NCBI GenBank assembly: GCA_050186825.1 | Contig: JBFWYD010000015.1 | Location: 101,865 to 165,864 of the forward strand | Reading direction: 5' to 3' | Length of the DNA: 64,000 bases | Source of the DNA: NORP233 sp050186825 | GTDB taxonomy: Bacteria; Planctomycetota; J058 | Shown here: positions 18,269 to 27,197 of the stretch, piece after piece | How the letters are laid out: each line of letters begins with the position of its first letter | How positions within the stretch are numbered: position 1 is the stretch's first letter | Notes under the pieces: generated by a model | Databases searched by the model: none | Told to the model about the DNA's origin: nothing | The model's input: the letters and a program-made list of their open reading frames with translations, nothing else | Position numbers and translations under genes: made by a program

Positions 18269-18284
18269 CGGCCCTCCCGGGCCG
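18269..18284 (+). terminator. Terminator-like hairpin
   Basis: A 6-bp GC stem CGGCCC/GGGCCG with loop TCCC starts six bases after the stop of the preceding gene. No T tract follows, so it may be a weak or Rho-assisted terminator. Confidence 0.4.
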
Positions 18285-18294
18285 TGCCGCCGAA

Positions 18295-18353
18295 ATCAAT
18301 TGATCGTTGCGCTGTCGGCGCGGCAGGAGAAGATCCCGCACCCTCGAGTGCGG
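18295..18353 (+). promoter_or_regulatory. Possible regulatory leader of hpnH: AT-rich palindrome and hairpin
   Basis: ATCAATTGAT (18295-18304) is a perfect 10-bp palindrome in an unusually AT-rich patch. It is followed by a hairpin CCGCAC/GTGCGG with a 6-nt loop (18336-18353), about 50 bases before the hpnH start codon. It may be an operator or leader structure; no factor is known. Confidence 0.3.
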
Positions 18354-18400
18354 ATTGGGGTCTCCTTCCCCGCCGCGGCCCCCGAGCTGGAGAGCCTCCC

Positions 18401-19408
18401 ATGGGTGTCAACTTCACGCAGTCCGCGTCGGTCGCCGGATACGTGCTCAAGCAGCGCCTGTTCCGCCGCGAGCGCTACCCGCTGGTGCTGATGCTCGAGC
18501 CCCTGCTCCGCTGCAACCTGTCCTGCGGCGGCTGCGGGAAGATCCAGTACCCCGACCACATCCTCGACAAGCGCCTGAGCGCCGAGGAGTGCTGGGAGGC
18601 GGCCGAGGAGTGCGGCGCGCCGGTGGTCTCGATCGCGGGCGGCGAGCCGCTGATCCACCCCGAGATCGACCGGATCGTCGAGGGCCTGGTCAAGCGCAAG
18701 CGCTTCATCTACCTCTGCACCAACGCGATCCTGCTCGAGGGCAAGCTCTCGCTGTTCAAGCCGAGCAAGTACCTCACCTTCTCGGTCCACCTCGACGGCC
18801 TCGAGGAGCGCCACGACGAGATGGTCTGCCAGCCGGGCGTGTTCCAGAAGGCGGTCAAGGCGATCAAGGCGGCCAAGGCGGCCGGCTTCCAGGTCACGAC
18901 CAACACGACCGTGTTCCGCGGCGAGGACCCCGAGCACCTGCGCGGGATGTTCGACATGGCCAAGGAGCTGGGCGTGGACGGGATGATGATCTCGCCCGGC
19001 TACGCCTACGACAAGGCGCCCCAGCAGGAGCTCTTCCTCCAGCGCGAGCAGACCGCCGAGCTGTTCCGCGAGATCCTCAGCGGCCACAAGGAGAAGGGCT
19101 GGAAGTTCAACCACTCGCCCTTCTTCCTCGAGTTCCTCCAGGGCAGGCACCCCGAGTACGACTGCACCCCCTGGGGCAACCCGACCCGCACGGTGTTCGG
19201 CTGGCAGAAGCCCTGCTACCTGCTCGGCGAGGGCTACGCCAAGACCTACAAGGAGCTGATGGAGACCACGGACTGGGACGCCTACGGGGTCAAGAGCGGC
19301 AACCCCAAGTGCCAGAACTGCATGGTCCACTGCGGCTTCGAGGCCACTGCCGTCAACGACCACTTCAGCCGCCCCGGCAAGTCGCTCGCGGCGACGCTCT
19401 CCAGCTAG
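18401..19408 (+). CDS. hpnH: Adenosyl-hopene transferase HpnH (radical SAM)
   Basis: A 335-residue protein that closely follows the HpnH family along its whole length, starting MGVNFTQS. The radical-SAM cluster motif is C38-x3-C42-x2-C45 (CNLSCGGC); the SAM-binding GGEP motif follows at about residue 83. Cys residues near the C-terminus (CQNCMVHCGFE) are typical of the family. HpnH uses a 5'-deoxyadenosyl radical to attach adenosine to diploptene, the first step in making bacteriohopanepolyol side chains, so this organism probably makes extended hopanoids. ATG 18401 has GGAGAG upstream; further in-frame upstream sequence is leader. No other hopanoid gene (shc, hpnG) lies in the window. Confidence 0.95.
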   Translation: MGVNFTQSASVAGYVLKQRLFRRERYPLVLMLEPLLRCNLSCGGCGKIQYPDHILDKRLSAEECWEAAEECGAPVVSIAGGEPLIHPEIDRIVEGLVKRKRFIYLCTNAILLEGKLSLFKPSKYLTFSVHLDGLEERHDEMVCQPGVFQKAVKAIKAAKAAGFQVTTNTTVFRGEDPEHLRGMFDMAKELGVDGMMISPGYAYDKAPQQELFLQREQTAELFREILSGHKEKGWKFNHSPFFLEFLQGRHPEYDCTPWGNPTRTVFGWQKPCYLLGEGYAKTYKELMETTDWDAYGVKSGNPKCQNCMVHCGFEATAVNDHFSRPGKSLAATLSS

Positions 19409-19417
19409 CGCGCGCCC

Positions 19418-20281
19418 GTGCGGATCGCCCTGGCGACCTGCGCGGTCCTGCCCGACCCGGACCCCGACCAGGCCCCGCTCGCGGCCGAGCTGCGGGCGGG
19501 CGGCCATGAGGTCACGACCCCGGTGTGGGACGACCCCCAGGTGCGCTGGGGAGACCTCGACGTGTGCGTGCTGCGCTCGACCTGGGACTACACCGAGCGC
19601 CCGGGCGAGTTCCTGGCCTGGGTCGACCGCGTGGCGAGCCAGACCGTGCTGCTCAACCCGGCGCCGGTGGTGCGCTGGAACGCGCACAAGCGCTACCTGC
19701 TCGAGCTGGCGGCGGCGGGCGTGCCCGTGGTCCCCACCGAGCTCGCGCCCGCCGGGGGCGCGCCCGACCTGGGGGCGCTGTGCGCGGCGCGCGGCTGGGA
19801 CGACGTGGTGATCAAGCCCGCGGTCTCGGCGGGCTCGCGCGACACCCTGCGGGCGCGCGCCGGCGACGCAGCGGGCGCCGCGCACCTCGCGGCGCTCGTC
19901 GGGCGCGGCGACGACGCGCTGGTCCAGCCCTACCAGGCCTCGGTCGAGGGCCCGGGCGAGCGGGCCCTGGTCGCGATCGGCGGCGAGCTGAGCCACGCCG
20001 TGCGCAAGAGCCCGCGCTTCCTCGGCGACGGGGAGCAGACGCGCGCCGCGCCGATCGAGGCCGACGAGGCCGCCCTGGCCGAGGCGCTGCTCGCGGGCCC
20101 GGCCCGCGGGCTGCTCTACGCGCGGATCGACCTGGTCCGCGACGCGGCCGGGCGGCCGCAGGTGGCGGAGCTCGAGCTGATCGAGCCCTCGCTGTTCTTC
20201 GCCACCCACCCGCCGGCGCTGGCGCGCTTCGCGGCGGCGCTCCCGCGCTGGGTCGAGGAGGCGCGCGCGTGCTCGAGCTGA
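19418..20281 (+). CDS. ATP-grasp domain protein (RimK/glutathione-synthetase-like)
   Basis: A 287-residue protein starting at GTG 19418, nine bases after the hpnH stop. The N-terminal domain has an AVLPDPDPDQAPL loop and LRSTWDY motif, seen in the ATP-grasp group that includes DcsG-like and RimK-like ligases. The ATP-grasp core follows, with VIKPAVSAGSRDT (Lys and Ser-rich loop) and, near the end, ARIDLVRD...VAELELIEPSLFF, in which the Asp and Glu residues should bind magnesium. Such enzymes join a carboxylate to an amine through an acyl-phosphate; the substrate is unknown. The close spacing suggests it is expressed with hpnH, though a role in hopanoid modification is only a suggestion. Its end overlaps the next gene. 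Confidence 0.82.
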   Translation: MRIALATCAVLPDPDPDQAPLAAELRAGGHEVTTPVWDDPQVRWGDLDVCVLRSTWDYTERPGEFLAWVDRVASQTVLLNPAPVVRWNAHKRYLLELAAAGVPVVPTELAPAGGAPDLGALCAARGWDDVVIKPAVSAGSRDTLRARAGDAAGAAHLAALVGRGDDALVQPYQASVEGPGERALVAIGGELSHAVRKSPRFLGDGEQTRAAPIEADEAALAEALLAGPARGLLYARIDLVRDAAGRPQVAELELIEPSLFFATHPPALARFAAALPRWVEEARACSS

Positions 20282-20775
20282 GCTTCGCCTTTCGCGACTC
20301 GCTCGTCGTCCCGGGCGCCCCGCCCGAGCGCGCCTTCGCGCTCCTGCAGGACGTGCCCGACTCGCTGGCGCACTTCCCCAAGCTCGACGTCCTGCGCCGG
20401 CTCCCCGACGGGAGCTGGCGCTGGGAGATGAACAAGATCGGGCTGGGGCGCTTCTCGGTGCAGGTCGCCTACGGCGTGCGCTACACGCATCACGAGGACG
20501 AGCGGAGGATCAGCTGGGAGCCGGTCCCCGGGGCGGGCAACGCCGCGGCGCGCGGTACCTGGACCCTCGAGCCCGCCGGGAGCGGGACGCGCATGATCCT
20601 CGAGAACCGCCTGGACGTGCGCTTCGAGCGCCTCCCCGGCGTGGTGCGCCGCGTGGTCGAGCCGCTGGCCGCGCTCGAGAACCGCGCGCTGATCCGCGCC
20701 TACATGGACAACCTGGGCCGGACCCTCGGGGGCCGGGACGGCCGGCTGCGCCCGCGCTGGCCGGTGGACTACTAG
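20269..20775 (+). CDS. SRPBCC (START-like) family protein
   Basis: A 168-residue protein with the START/polyketide-cyclase-like fold pattern: SFAFRDSLVVPGAPPERAF with a helix, then LAHFPKLDVLRRLPDG, WRWEMNKIGLG, a central beta-sheet, and a long C-terminal helix (VEPLAALENRALIRAYMDNLG). These proteins enclose a hydrophobic ligand and often bind lipids. Start at GTG 20269, which overlaps the ATP-grasp gene by 13 bp, implying translational coupling. A lipid-binding role next to hpnH would fit, but there is no direct evidence. Its stop shares a CTAG tetranucleotide with the stop of the convergent phosphoesterase gene. Confidence 0.8.
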   Translation: MLELSFAFRDSLVVPGAPPERAFALLQDVPDSLAHFPKLDVLRRLPDGSWRWEMNKIGLGRFSVQVAYGVRYTHHEDERRISWEPVPGAGNAAARGTWTLEPAGSGTRMILENRLDVRFERLPGVVRRVVEPLAALENRALIRAYMDNLGRTLGGRDGRLRPRWPVDY

Positions 20776-21734
20776 AAGGGCCCCGTCCGCTTGTAGAGCG
20801 TGTGCGCGAACTGGGTCTCGCCCTTCATGCGCACGAACTCGATCACGAGCTCGTCCTTGCTCACGCGCAGCCACACGAAGCCGCCGTTGGTGGCCGCGTA
20901 GTAGGACTCCTCAGGCCAGTCCACGGGGTAGGCCATGGCGGGGCCGCCCGCCGCGCCGCTCACGAGGTGGTGCACCCCCTTGATCGGCTTGAGCAGCTCG
21001 AGCACGTGGTCGTGGCCGGCCATGTAGAGGTCGACCTTGTGCTTCTCGAACAGCGGCCCGATCCGCTCGATCAGGGTCTTGTGGAAGGGGCGCTTGCTGT
21101 AGGAATAGAGCGGGTGGTGGCCGAAGACCACCTTCCAGCGCGCCTTGCTCGCGGCGAGCTCCCGCTCGAGCCAGGCGAGCTGCTCCTGGTCGGGGTTGCG
21201 GAAGCCGAGCGGGGTGGTGTCGAGCGCGAAGAACTGGACCGTGGTCCCGCCGTCGAGCTCGTGGCTGAAGGTGTAGTAGCGGGCGGGCATCTTCCAGCGC
21301 GGGTGGGTCTTGCCGTACTCCACCTGCGCCTCGGGCTTCCCCGCCCAGTCGTGGTTGCCGAGCGAGGGGCGGATGTCCGTCTGGAGCTCCTTGGCCTTGT
21401 AGACGTCCTCGAACTTGGTCTTCCAGCCCGGGTCGTCGGCCGACTCCACGCCCGCGGGATAGAAGTTGTCCCCGGTCGTGATCAGGAGGTCGAGCGGCCC
21501 CTTGGCGCGCTGGGTCCGCGTCACCATGGCCTCGGCGATCTTGTGCTGGTCCTTGTGCCCGTAGCCGAAGTCCCCGATCACGAGCGCGCGCAGGTAGCGC
21601 ACGCCTTGCTTGGCGGGCGAGACCTCGAAGCGCGGGATCGGATGCGTCGTCGCCGGGTCCTCGGGCGGGGGCGCCGCGCAGGCGGAGCCGAGGAACAGGG
21701 TCAGCGCGAGCAGCAGGGCGGACCGACGGGTCAT
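20772..21734 (-). CDS. Metallophosphoesterase lipoprotein, acid-phosphatase-like
   Basis: A 320-residue calcineurin-type phosphoesterase. The N-terminus is a lipoprotein signal (LFLGSAC, lipid-bearing Cys19), so it should be anchored at a membrane face outside the cytoplasm. The five metal-binding motifs are in order: IGDFG (Asp55), TTGDN (88-90), LGNHD (126-129), FGHHP and AGHDH. The spacing and the motif YYTF..FFALDTTPLG resemble purple/tartrate-resistant acid phosphatases. It probably hydrolyses phosphate monoesters. ATG 21732-21734 has a strong GGAGG upstream; the open frame beyond it is not protein-like. The gene meets the preceding plus-strand gene tail to tail with a 4-bp overlap. Confidence 0.9.
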   Translation of the reverse strand: MTRRSALLLALTLFLGSACAAPPPEDPATTHPIPRFEVSPAKQGVRYLRALVIGDFGYGHKDQHKIAEAMVTRTQRAKGPLDLLITTGDNFYPAGVESADDPGWKTKFEDVYKAKELQTDIRPSLGNHDWAGKPEAQVEYGKTHPRWKMPARYYTFSHELDGGTTVQFFALDTTPLGFRNPDQEQLAWLERELAASKARWKVVFGHHPLYSYSKRPFHKTLIERIGPLFEKHKVDLYMAGHDHVLELLKPIKGVHHLVSGAAGGPAMAYPVDWPEESYYAATNGGFVWLRVSKDELVIEFVRMKGETQFAHTLYKRTGPF

Positions 21735-21960
21735 GGGACCTCCGGGGCTCGCGCAGGGTAAACGGCGCGGGGCTGGCTCGGGGAAGGGAGCGCAGGGCGG
21801 GGAGCGGAGTCGCCCGCGCCCTGGTGGACCGGCTCCGCGGGATGCCCTGGGAATAGCCGGGCGCCGTGGGGCGTTTCGACCTACTTGCGCGCGCTCGCCC
21901 CCCGGATGGAACCGCGCTGACGTGCGTCGATCGGCCCCGTGCTGCATAGGATTCCCCCCC

Positions 21961-23343
21961 GTGAACCCAAGTGCTTCCCGCTGGCTCGCCCTCGGCGCGG
22001 GCGTGCTGGCCTGCGCGCTCGCGCTGGCCTTCCTCCTCTATCGCCCCGCGGCGAGCGGCCCCCAGGGCGGCCCGCCGCCGCTGCTGATCCCGGTGACCCT
22101 GGCCGACCTCCGTCAGGGCGACGTCCGCCCGCGCGCCCACCTCACGGGCACCGTGCGGGCCCCGCTGCGCGCGCGCCTCGGCTTCGAGGTGGCGGGGGTG
22201 ATCTCGGAGCTGGCCGTCCTCGAGGCGGACGCGGTCGAGGCCGGCCAGGTGCTGGCCAGGCTGCGCGCGGGCGACCAGGAGCTGGCGGTCGCCGCGCGCC
22301 GCGCCGAGCTGGTGGTCGCGGAGCGCCAGCTGGCCCTGGCGGAGGCCGGCCCCCGGCCCGAGGAGAAGCGGCGCCTCGCGGCCGAGGCCGCGAGCGCCAA
22401 GGCCGAGGCCGACCTGGCCCGCCTGGAGGTCGATCGCGGGCGCGGGCTCCTGGCCCAGAACGTGACCACCCAGGCCGACGTGGACCGCCTGGTGGCGCGC
22501 CTCGAGGGGGCCGAGGCGCGCGCCGCGGGCGCGGCCGCGCGCGTGGCCGAGGCCGAGGCCGGGACGCGCCCCGAGGACCTCGAGATCGCGCGCGCCGCCG
22601 TGACGCGCGCGCGCGTGGCCCTGGAGACCGCCGAGCACGAGGCGGGCAAGACCACCCTCCGCGCCCCCTTCACGGGCGTGATCAGCCGCCGCCTGGCCTC
22701 GGTGGGCGACCACCTCGACCTCGGCCAGGCCGCCCTCGAGCTCGTCGACCCGACCCGCCTCGAGGTCGAGGTCCAGATCCCCTCGCGCTACGGGCCGCGG
22801 CTCCAGACCGACGCGCCGGTGGTCGTGACCGTGGACGAGCTGCCCGGGCTGCGGATCGAGGCCCGGCTCCACGCCAAGATCCCGGTCGCCGACGAGGTCA
22901 GCCGCAACCTGAGCGGCGTGGTCCGCTTGACCCGCGAGCAGGTGCTCGGCCCCGACGGGCGCCCCCTGCTCCAGCCGGGGATCTTCGCCCGCCTCGACCT
23001 GACCCTGAAGCCGCTGCTCGGCGTCCTGATCGCCCCGGCCGACGCCGTGCGCACGCTGCCCCAGGGGACGGTGCTCGTGCGCGCTCAGCCGGCGCCCGCT
23101 GGCAAGGAGGGCCCGCCGCTGCCCACGGCTGAGTGGGTCACGGTCGAGGTCCTGGGGACCGAGGACGGCCTGGTCGCGGTCCGCGGGGGCGAGCCCCTGC
23201 TCCAGGCCGGCGAGCGCGTGGTGCTGAGCGGCGTGGACCGCGCCTTCCCCGGGGCCACGCTCGCCCCGCAGGCGCCGCCCAGCGCCAAGGAGCCCGCCGA
23301 CGTGGTCAAGGAGCGCCAGGCCGCGGAGAAGAAGACGAAGTGA
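21961..23343 (+). CDS. RND efflux periplasmic adaptor (HlyD/MFP family)
   Basis: A 460-residue membrane-fusion protein. It has an N-terminal membrane anchor (about 8-27), a lipoyl-like half motif (ARLGFEVAGVISEL), a long Ala/Glu/Arg-rich coiled-coil hairpin (about 110-235), the second lipoyl half (TTLRAPFTGVISRRLASVGDHL) and beta-barrel domains. It would link an inner-membrane RND pump to an outer-membrane channel. The start at GTG 21961 has AGGA eight bases upstream. Its stop overlaps the pump gene's start by four bases (GTGA), so the two are translated together. No TolC-like gene lies nearby. Confidence 0.92.
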   Translation: MNPSASRWLALGAGVLACALALAFLLYRPAASGPQGGPPPLLIPVTLADLRQGDVRPRAHLTGTVRAPLRARLGFEVAGVISELAVLEADAVEAGQVLARLRAGDQELAVAARRAELVVAERQLALAEAGPRPEEKRRLAAEAASAKAEADLARLEVDRGRGLLAQNVTTQADVDRLVARLEGAEARAAGAAARVAEAEAGTRPEDLEIARAAVTRARVALETAEHEAGKTTLRAPFTGVISRRLASVGDHLDLGQAALELVDPTRLEVEVQIPSRYGPRLQTDAPVVVTVDELPGLRIEARLHAKIPVADEVSRNLSGVVRLTREQVLGPDGRPLLQPGIFARLDLTLKPLLGVLIAPADAVRTLPQGTVLVRAQPAPAGKEGPPLPTAEWVTVEVLGTEDGLVAVRGGEPLLQAGERVVLSGVDRAFPGATLAPQAPPSAKEPADVVKERQAAEKKTK

Positions 23344-26300
23344 ACCCCGTCGCCGCAGCCGTCGAGCGGCCGTACACGGTCGCGGTGGCGGTGATCCTGG
23401 GCGTCCTGTTCAGCGTGCTCGCGCTGCAGCGGATCCCGATCCAGCTCAAGCCCACCGTGGACGAGCCCAAGATCAACGTCGTCACGGCCTACCGCGGCGC
23501 GGGCGCGGTCGAGGTCGAGGACCAGGTGACGCGCGAGCTCGAGGAGGTGCTCCAGAGCGTGCAGGGGCTGGTCGAGATGACCTCGGAGTCCCTGGCCGGG
23601 CGCTCGACGATCACCCTCGAGTTCGAGCCGGGGATCGACACGCGCCTGGCCCTGGTCGACGTGATCAACAAGCTCAGCCGCGTGCCCCGCCTCCCGGACG
23701 AGGTCGACGAGCCGCGCGTGGACATCGCCAGCTCCGACGAGAGCCAGCCCGTGATGTGGATGGCCGTCGAGGGCGGCTACGACGCCAACCGCCTGCGCCG
23801 GCTCGTGAGCGACGAGGTCCAGCCGCGGCTGGAGCGCGTCCCCGGCGTGTCCTCGCTCCTGGTCGTGGGCGGCTCCGAGCGCGAGATCCAGGTCCGCGTC
23901 GACCCCCAGCGCCTGCTCGCCAAGGGCGTGAGCCTCGAGGACCTGGTGGGTGCCGTCCAGCGCGGCAACGTCAACGTGCGCGGCGGGACGATCGAGACCC
24001 GCACCCGCCAGCTCGTGGTCCGCACCGTGGGCAAGCCGCCCGAGGTCGGGGGCCTGCGCGACCTGATCGTCAAGCAGACGGCCGGCGGCCGGGTGCGCCT
24101 GGGCGAGGTGGCCGAGGTCATGGACGACTACGAGGAGACCACCAGCTTCGTGAGCGTCTCGGGGCGGGCCGGGGTCGCGATCGGCGTGCGCCGCCAGGTG
24201 GGCGCCAACGTGGTCTCCCTGATCCGCACCCTCGACCGCGAGGTGGTCGAGCTCAACGAGGGCTTCTACCGGCGCGGGCTGAGCATCGCGCTCAGCCCCG
24301 TCTACCGCGAGACGACCTACATCGACGCCGCGCTCGACTTCGTGACCAGCAACATGCTCGCGGGCGCGGGCCTGGCCGTGATCGTGCTGCTGCTCTTCCT
24401 GCGCAGCCTGCGCAGCGTGTTCGTGGTCTCGCTCTCGATCCCGATCTCCATGGTCGGCGTGTTCCTGGTGCTCAAGGTCTTCGACCGGACCCTGAACGTG
24501 ATCAGCCTGGCCGGGATCGCCTTCGCCAGCGGCATGGCGGTCGACAACGCGATCGTGGTCCTCGAGAACGTGTTCCGCCACCTCGAGATGGGCAAGGGGC
24601 GGGTCCAGGCCGCGATCGACGGCGGGCTCGAGGTGTGGGGCGGGGTGCTGGCCTCGACCCTGACCACGGTCGCGGTGTTCGTGCCGATCCTGCTCCAGCA
24701 GGACGAGGCCAGCCAGCTGTTCCGCGACATGGCGCTCACGATCTCCTGCGTGGTCGCGCTCTCGCTCGTGGTCGCCCTGACCGTGGTCCCGGTGCTGGCC
24801 TCGCTCGTGTTCCACGAGTCGGCGGCCGTCCCGGGCTCCACCGCCGACACCGTCGACCAGGGCGTGTCCCTCGGGTTCATGGGCCGCGGCTACCTGCGCT
24901 TCCTGCGCCTGCTCGAGCGCCCCGGCGGGGCCCCGGCCAAGGTCGGGCTGGCCTTGCTCGTGACCGCGCTCGCGCTGGCCTCGCTGCGCCTGGCCCCGCC
25001 GGCCGAGTACCTGCCCACCGGCAACCGCAACCTCGTAATGTTCTTCGCCGCGCCGATCCCGGGGACCCGGCCCGAGGCCACCCGCGCCGCCTTCAAGCCG
25101 CTCGAGGAGTTCCTGCTCAGCCAGCCCGAGACCGCTCGCACCTTCTGTGTGAGCTCCGACCGCTTCAACGGCGGCGGCGTGGTGCTCAAGGACGAGTACT
25201 CCAGCGCCGAGGCCCTGGCCGCCTTCCACCGCAGGCTGTTCGGTCCGACCGCGCAGATGGCCGGCTTCCGCTTCGTATTCCCGGTGCGGGCCAGCCTGTT
25301 CCGCGACCCGGGCAAGCAGTTCGAGGTCGAGCTCTCCGGGCCCGACTTCGCCGTGCTCGAGGCCGCCTCCAAGGACCTCTCGGCGCGGATCTCGGGCGTC
25401 CCCGGGGTCCAGTTCGTGCGCAGCTCGCTCGTGACCGGCAACCCGGAGCTGCGGGTGGCGGTGGACGAGGACCGGGCCAAGGAGCTCGGCCTCGACGTGG
25501 CGTCCATCGGCCAGGTGGTCGAGCTGATGGTCGCCGGGCGCCGGCTCTCGACCCTGGCCGAGGGCGGGCGCGAGGTCGACGTGAACGTGCTCGCCCCCCA
25601 GGACACGATCCGCTCGCCCGAGGACCTCGAGGCGGTGCGCTTCCTGACCCGGAGCGGCCAGGCCGTGGCCCTGACCAGCGTGGCCGACGTGGTGCGCGAG
25701 AGCGGCCCCGAGAGCGTGCGGCACCTCGAGCGCGAGCGGAACGTGCTCCTGACCGTGAACCTGCTCCCGGACGCCGCCCTCGAGGAGGTCGTGAACGCCG
25801 TCGAGCGCGACGTGATGATCCCCATGGGCACCCAGCTCGGCGGCGCCTACCGGCTCAAGGTGGGCGGCTCGGCGGACAAGCTGCGGACGACGCTCCAGGC
25901 CCTGACCGGCGGCTTCGGCCTCTCGGTCCTGATCGTCTACCTGCTGCTGGTCTCCCTGTTCCGCTCCTGGGTGTCCCCGGTCGTGATCCTGGTCACGGTC
26001 CCGCTCGCGCTCAGCGGCGGCCTGTTCGGGATCCGGATCGCGCACGCGCTCAGCAACGGCCAGGCGGCCTTCGACGTGATCGCCATGCTCGGCTTCGTGA
26101 TCCTGGCCGGGCTCGTGGTCAACAACGCGATCCTGATCGTGCACCAGGCGAACAACTTCGAGGCGGAGGGGATGAACCCGCGCCGCGCCCTGGTCGAGTC
26201 GGCCAGCACCCGCCTGCGCCCGATCCTGATGAGCGTGATCACCACCGTGGCCGGCATGCTCCCCCTCGCCGCCGGCGGCGGCGCCGGCGCCGAGCTCTAC

Positions 26301-26465
26301 CAGGGCCTGGCCGCGATCATGGTCGGCGGCCTCTCGCTGAGCACGCTCTTCACCCTGTTCCTGGTGCCCTCGCTCCTGAGCCTGGGCCACGATCTGCGCG
26401 GGATCTCCGCGGAGGTCGCCCCGAGCCCAGGGGAGTTCGAGCTCGTCGAGCAGCCCCCGCAGTAG
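23340..26465 (+). CDS. RND family efflux transporter permease (AcrB-like)
   Basis: A 1041-residue pump, the usual length for the AcrB/HAE1 family. It has the expected plan of twelve transmembrane helices with two large periplasmic loops; VNPVAAAVERPYTVAVAVILG forms helix 1. The proton-relay helix reads GMAVDNAIVV: Asp402 matches AcrB Asp407, while AcrB Asp408 is replaced by Asn403, as in many non-enteric homologues. The second repeat begins near residue 860 (LSVLIVYLLLVSLF). It uses proton motive force to export hydrophobic compounds or lipids; the substrate is unknown. Start GTG 23340 is inside the adaptor's stop codon region. The next gene is convergent, six bases away. Confidence 0.93.
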   Translation: MNPVAAAVERPYTVAVAVILGVLFSVLALQRIPIQLKPTVDEPKINVVTAYRGAGAVEVEDQVTRELEEVLQSVQGLVEMTSESLAGRSTITLEFEPGIDTRLALVDVINKLSRVPRLPDEVDEPRVDIASSDESQPVMWMAVEGGYDANRLRRLVSDEVQPRLERVPGVSSLLVVGGSEREIQVRVDPQRLLAKGVSLEDLVGAVQRGNVNVRGGTIETRTRQLVVRTVGKPPEVGGLRDLIVKQTAGGRVRLGEVAEVMDDYEETTSFVSVSGRAGVAIGVRRQVGANVVSLIRTLDREVVELNEGFYRRGLSIALSPVYRETTYIDAALDFVTSNMLAGAGLAVIVLLLFLRSLRSVFVVSLSIPISMVGVFLVLKVFDRTLNVISLAGIAFASGMAVDNAIVVLENVFRHLEMGKGRVQAAIDGGLEVWGGVLASTLTTVAVFVPILLQQDEASQLFRDMALTISCVVALSLVVALTVVPVLASLVFHESAAVPGSTADTVDQGVSLGFMGRGYLRFLRLLERPGGAPAKVGLALLVTALALASLRLAPPAEYLPTGNRNLVMFFAAPIPGTRPEATRAAFKPLEEFLLSQPETARTFCVSSDRFNGGGVVLKDEYSSAEALAAFHRRLFGPTAQMAGFRFVFPVRASLFRDPGKQFEVELSGPDFAVLEAASKDLSARISGVPGVQFVRSSLVTGNPELRVAVDEDRAKELGLDVASIGQVVELMVAGRRLSTLAEGGREVDVNVLAPQDTIRSPEDLEAVRFLTRSGQAVALTSVADVVRESGPESVRHLERERNVLLTVNLLPDAALEEVVNAVERDVMIPMGTQLGGAYRLKVGGSADKLRTTLQALTGGFGLSVLIVYLLLVSLFRSWVSPVVILVTVPLALSGGLFGIRIAHALSNGQAAFDVIAMLGFVILAGLVVNNAILIVHQANNFEAEGMNPRRALVESASTRLRPILMSVITTVAGMLPLAAGGGAGAELYQGLAAIMVGGLSLSTLFTLFLVPSLLSLGHDLRGISAEVAPSPGEFELVEQPPQ

Positions 26466-26471
26466 CTGGCG

Positions 26472-27125
26472 CTAGTCCCGCTTGTGGCTCACCCACATGC
26501 CGTCGCCCAGCGGCACGATCACGCCGTGCAGGCGCGGGTGGCTGGCCATGGTCTCGTTGAAGGCCCGGATCGCCGCGACCGACTCGGTCTGGTCCTCGGG
26601 GTCGAGCAGGCGGCCGAAGGCCAGCGCGTTGTCGACCAGGATCAGCCCGCCGGGGCGCACGATCCGCAGGCACTCCTCGAGGTAGCGGCCGTAGTTGACC
26701 TTGTCGGCGTCGAGGAAGGCCGCGTCCGCCGAGCGGTCCGCGAGCGTGGGCAGCACGTCCACGCCCGCGCCGCGCAGCACGCGGACCTTGCCCGCCACGT
26801 CGGACCTCGCGATCCAGGCCTCGGCGAAGTCGGCGTGGCGCGGCTCGTACTCGATCGTGGTCACGCGGCCTTCGGGCGGCAGGGCGCGGGCCATGGAGAT
26901 CGACGAGTAGCCGGCCAGGGTCCCGACCTCGACCACCTCACGCGCACCGGCGCCCCTGAGCAGGATCTGGATGAAGCTCGCCTGCTCGGGCGCGATCGCG
27001 ATCGCCGGGATCCCGGCCTTGAGGGCCTCGCGCTTGAGCTCGGTCAGGAACGCGTCCTGCTGGCGCGTGTGAGCGGCGATGTACTCGTAGTGCGCCCCCG
27101 AGAGGCGGGTCGACTGCTGGGACAT
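26472..27125 (-). CDS. SAM-dependent O-methyltransferase (class I)
   Basis: A 217-residue enzyme of the catechol/caffeoyl-CoA O-methyltransferase group. The SAM-binding loop is VVEVGTLAGYSS (about 63-74). The acidic residue after strand 2 is in TTIEYEPRHADFA, and AAFLDADKVNYGRYLE carries the metal-binding Asp residues typical of cation-dependent members; VDNALAFGRL supplies the third metal-site region. It should methylate a hydroxyl on a catechol-like or other small substrate. The ATG at 27123-27125 has GGAAGG upstream. The tandem repeat at 27198-27282 lies in its upstream region. No biosynthetic partner genes are next to it. Confidence 0.9.
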   Translation of the reverse strand: MSQQSTRLSGAHYEYIAAHTRQQDAFLTELKREALKAGIPAIAIAPEQASFIQILLRGAGAREVVEVGTLAGYSSISMARALPPEGRVTTIEYEPRHADFAEAWIARSDVAGKVRVLRGAGVDVLPTLADRSADAAFLDADKVNYGRYLEECLRIVRPGGLILVDNALAFGRLLDPEDQTESVAAIRAFNETMASHPRLHGVIVPLGDGMWVSHKRD

Positions 27126-27197
27126 GGATGACCTTCCTTGGGGACGCCTACGCGCGCCGGTCGCGCCTGCTGGTGAAGGCGCTTGCGCTCGCGGCGC

